Source: Enterobacter wuhouensis
GTDB taxonomy: Bacteria > Pseudomonadota > Gammaproteobacteria > Enterobacterales > Enterobacteriaceae
Length of the DNA stretch: 64,000 nt
NCBI RefSeq assembly: GCF_004331265.1
Contig: NZ_SJOO01000003.1
Coordinates: 483,646-547,645, forward strand
Direction: 5' to 3'
Under the pieces are notes generated by a model, which did no database searches, was not told where the DNA came from, and saw nothing but the letters and a program-made list of their open reading frames with translations. This document shows positions 63,305 through 64,000 of the stretch, one piece after another. The stretch's first letter is position 1, and every line of letters begins with the position of its first letter. Position numbers and translations under genes: made by a program.

Positions 63305-64000
63305 ATGGATAACTGGTCAGCGCTTTTTGACGGACAGACCCGTTACTTTCTGGATATCAATGACAGCACAGTGAAGCCGGATGTCCTGCGCTTTTACGGC
63401 AGGGAAGCCCTGAGCGAACCGTTCAAATGGGATATTGAGTTCACCACGCTGCAGGTGAACATTCTCCCGGAACAGGTGCTGATGAAATATGCCACCTTCC
63501 GGATGCGAAGCGGCAAAAATGTCCACGGCATTGTGACCCGCCTGGAATGGCTGTCCACATCCAGGGACCAGTCCCGCTACCGGCTCACGCTCAGTTCCCG
63601 CCTGGCGCTGCTGGCACACACCCGGCAGTGCGCCGTATTTCAGAACCAGTCCGTCCCGGAAGTGGTGGAGCAGGTGCTGCGCAGACACGGGCTGGAGGGA
63701 CCTGATTTTGAATTCAGGCTGGAGCGCACCTACCCGCCGCGGGAAATTATCACCCAGTGGCGGGAAACGGATTTGCAGTTCATTCAGCGCATTCTGTCTG
63801 AGGTGGGAATTTACTGGCGTACGGAGATGGATAACACCCGTGAGCTGGATGTGTACATTTTTGCCGACAGCCAGCTTAACTACCGGTTTGACGTGCGCCT
63901 GCCCTACCGCGAGCCATCGGGGCTGTTTGACGGTGCGGCAGAGTCGGTCTGGGATGTGCGGACGTGGCACAGGATTGCCACCGGCACCGTCGCCACGCGG
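63305..64000 (+). CDS. vgrG: Second VgrG (TssI), partial, running off the window
   Basis: The ATG at 63305 follows AAGGAG and opens a frame that stays open to the last base (232 codons). It is the gp27-like N-terminal half of VgrG: ALSEPFKWDIEFTT, then SVPEVVEQVLRRHGLEGPDF and REIITQWRETDLQFIQRIL, closely parallel to the first VgrG (SVTEVVEQVLRKHGLEGPDF). The opening residues differ from the first VgrG, so it is a separate spike variant. Its C-terminus, and any cargo after it, lie outside the window. Confidence 0.93.
   Translation, partial: MDNWSALFDGQTRYFLDINDSTVKPDVLRFYGREALSEPFKWDIEFTTLQVNILPEQVLMKYATFRMRSGKNVHGIVTRLEWLSTSRDQSRYRLTLSSRLALLAHTRQCAVFQNQSVPEVVEQVLRRHGLEGPDFEFRLERTYPPREIITQWRETDLQFIQRILSEVGIYWRTEMDNTRELDVYIFADSQLNYRFDVRLPYREPSGLFDGAAESVWDVRTWHRIATGTVATR

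Noticed and set aside
1..64000. tRNA genes, IS elements or integrases marking the T6SS cluster as an integrated island
   Set aside because: No tRNA cloverleaf, transposase or integrase reading frame was recognised anywhere in the window. The module borders show core-gene duplications and not IS inverted repeats.

Overview
The window reads as a chromosomal segment of an enterobacterium, most likely Enterobacter or a close relative. The pointers are a nudI-type Nudix gene, a bapABCD adhesin/type I secretion operon, a chaperone-usher fimbrial operon, REP elements and the gene order of the type VI secretion system (T6SS). The species is inferred from gene content only.

Layout: (1) 1-1409: a PLP-dependent aminotransferase behind a leader rich in short dyads. 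(2) 1795-7403: a LuxR-type regulator and a chaperone-usher fimbrial operon (pilin, chaperone, usher, tip subunit). (3) 7427-8550: nudI and a higBA-type toxin-antitoxin pair on the minus strand, then a REP element. (4) 8833-25723, minus strand: a giant 4014-residue BapA-like adhesin with 30 tandem Ig-like units, followed by its type I exporter (TolC-like protein, ABC ATPase, HlyD-like adaptor). (5) 25724-28640: AT-rich and decayed DNA with one small periplasmic helical protein, a deleted sugar-ABC ATPase and an Ail/PagC-like remnant. (6) 28641-64000: a T6SS cluster running off the right edge. Core genes in order are tssB, tssC, tssK, tssL, an OmpA-domain gene, hcp, clpV, vgrG, PAAR, an unknown membrane protein, tssM, tssA, tssF, tssG, tssJ and a second vgrG (partial). 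No tssE is visible.

The most interesting part is how AT-rich effector and immunity cargo is set between the GC-richer core genes. Two large effectors (41166-43865 and 58747-61020) share a ~565-residue M23-peptidase-containing core and then switch abruptly to unrelated C-terminal tips. The first also carries an N-terminal CHAP/NlpC-like amidase domain; the second ends in an SLT lytic transglycosylase domain. A third module (50880-51873) is a wreck of the same kind: a headless SLT tip, an intact immunity-like gene and a PAAR scrap. Modules two and three both lie at the start of the next core gene. Both are bracketed by duplicated 3' ends of the preceding core gene (tssF 195 bp, tssM 58 bp), and both begin with a related 48-bp sequence. 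This suggests a recurrent cassette-insertion route for T6SS cargo.

Further oddities are an AcrVA2-family-like gene broken by two frameshifts and a TAG stop, an immunity-like paralogue whose TGA falls exactly on a Trp codon of its intact neighbour, and an unlisted 58-aa acidic ORF ahead of the second effector that shares a KSFxD tail with VgrG.
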